Below are positions 63,456 through 64,000 of a DNA stretch of 64,000 bases, one piece after another. The translations under genes were made by a program, and so were the position numbers. The stretch spans positions 1,987,346-2,051,345 of the forward strand of contig NZ_FLKH01000012.1 of the NCBI RefSeq assembly GCF_900086715.1, in the 5' to 3' direction. The notes under the pieces are model-generated. The model saw only the letters and a list, made by a program, of their open reading frames with translations, was not told the DNA's origin and ran no database searches. This DNA is from Gracilibacillus timonensis. Its GTDB lineage: Bacteria; Bacillota; Bacilli; Bacillales; Amphibacillaceae. The stretch's first letter is position 1. Every line of letters starts with the position of its first letter.

Positions 63456-64000
63456 ATGAAAGGAATAAAAAGCAAGGCTTTGTATTTATTAACCGTTATA
63501 TGTTTATTTGTACTCGCTGCTTGTGGAGGGAATATTGATTCGGACAACGCAGCTAATGGCAGTAATGAAAGCGATTCAGAACAGAAGACGATTGAGTTTA
63601 TGCATTTGTGGCCGGAAGGAAGTTCCAAGCAGCATTATGAAATTGTAAATGGTATTATTGATGAATTTGAGAGTGAGAATCCAGATGTGACCGTAGATGT
63701 AGAAATATTAGGAAATGAGCAATATAAAGAGAAATTAAAGGTATTATCTACTTCCAATGAATTACCAGATGTAGGTATGGCATGGCCAGCTGGATTTCTG
63801 GAGCCTTATGTAAGCGGTGATAAATTTGCTGAGTTAGACGATTTGTTAGATGGGCCTTTGAATGATTCCTTTGTTGCTGGGACGGCAGAAGCGTATGAGA
63901 TAGATGGGACCACTTACAGCTTACCACTTGAGTTGAACATCACACCTATCTATTATAATCAACGAATTTTTGATGAGAATGGCATTGAAGTTCCCACTAC
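63456..64000 (+). CDS. ABC-transporter sugar-binding lipoprotein (incomplete at window end)
   Basis: At least 181 residues are encoded before the window ends. The signal has a lysine-rich start, a hydrophobic core and lipobox LAAC with Cys at about 23, then a Ser/Asn-rich tether. The mature part (TIEFMHLWPEGSSKQHYEIV, EFESENPDVTVDVEIL, ELPDVGMAWPAG) belongs to family 1 sugar-binding proteins. TTTAGGGGGG is 6 bases before ATG 63456. It follows a YesM/YesN-type system, the usual arrangement for an induced importer, so permease genes are expected just beyond the window. Xylooligosaccharide is a reasonable ligand because of the neighbouring xylanolytic genes; not proven. Confidence 0.88.
   Translation, partial: MKGIKSKALYLLTVICLFVLAACGGNIDSDNAANGSNESDSEQKTIEFMHLWPEGSSKQHYEIVNGIIDEFESENPDVTVDVEILGNEQYKEKLKVLSTSNELPDVGMAWPAGFLEPYVSGDKFAELDDLLDGPLNDSFVAGTAEAYEIDGTTYSLPLELNITPIYYNQRIFDENGIEVPT

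Noticed and set aside
1-64000. CRISPR array, rRNA or tRNA genes
   Set aside because: No regularly spaced repeats and no tRNA cloverleaf or rRNA segment was noticed in reading; a tRNAscan or Rfam run would settle it.

Overview
The window reads as chromosomal DNA of a low-GC Gram-positive bacterium, most likely a Bacillaceae member of the Gracilibacillus/Amphibacillus/Oceanobacillus kind. The basis is AGGAGG-type ribosome sites, frequent TTG/GTG starts, lipoprotein solute-binding proteins, CcpA-type cre sites, YesL/YesM/YesN/YetA-like proteins and a TxpA/BsrG-like type I toxin relic. No rRNA, tRNA or CRISPR array was seen. The species call is inference.

Layout. (1) About 1-26.2 kb is a plant cell-wall locus centred on rhamnogalacturonan I: an LplA-type binding protein, a YesL-like membrane protein, a large secreted clan-A glycosidase, an LplB/LplC permease pair with two further binding proteins, a GH2 galactosidase-like enzyme, a YetA/PL26-type exo-lyase, a membrane-anchored AraC regulator, a GH106-type rhamnosidase, a CE12-type rhamnogalacturonan acetylesterase and a GH43 enzyme. 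Large polymer is probably trimmed outside, oligomers imported by the ABC system, and the rest degraded inside by enzymes without signal peptides. (2) 26.3-28.0 kb is mobile-element debris: a LysR gene interrupted by a 459-bp transposase-less IS21-like element with a 6-bp target duplication, beside an IS200/IS605-like non-coding remnant. (3) 28-38.9 kb holds an import and mannoside-type module: two ROK proteins, an AraC regulator, a binding protein with two permeases, a GH38-type enzyme and a fused phosphomannose isomerase. (4) 39.3-46.2 kb carries a GntR regulator that seems to start at ATT, a complete mannose-class PTS (IIA, IIC, IID, IIB), two SIS-domain proteins, a YczE-like membrane protein and a D-2-hydroxyacid dehydrogenase. 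The PTS substrate is unknown.

(5) 46.3-51.7 kb is mixed: SDR and zinc dehydrogenases, a small membrane protein, a frameshifted type I toxin locus, a PatB/MalY aminotransferase, and a transglutaminase-like protein behind a structured leader. (6) 51.8-56.5 kb is a glucuronoxylan operon (uxuR-like regulator, GH67 alpha-glucuronidase, mannonate dehydratase, mannonate/fructuronate oxidoreductase). The palindrome in its promoter recurs in the promoter of the GH43 beta-xylosidase at 60.6 kb, so the two transcripts probably form one regulon. (7) 56.6-57.7 kb is a small graveyard (truncated zeta-toxin-like gene and twice-frameshifted nucleotidyltransferase), followed by a diaminopimelate dehydrogenase. 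(8) 60.8-64 kb is a YesM/YesN-type two-component system and the start of another sugar-binding lipoprotein that runs off the window.

The observations most worth a second look are the LysR interruption in which the element supplies a new start codon; the nested stems inside that element; the rearranged C-terminal modules and the domain inserted in the barrel of the 3.6-kb glycosidase; the shared uxuR-type operator; the ATT start; and the unassigned PTS plus double SIS cluster.
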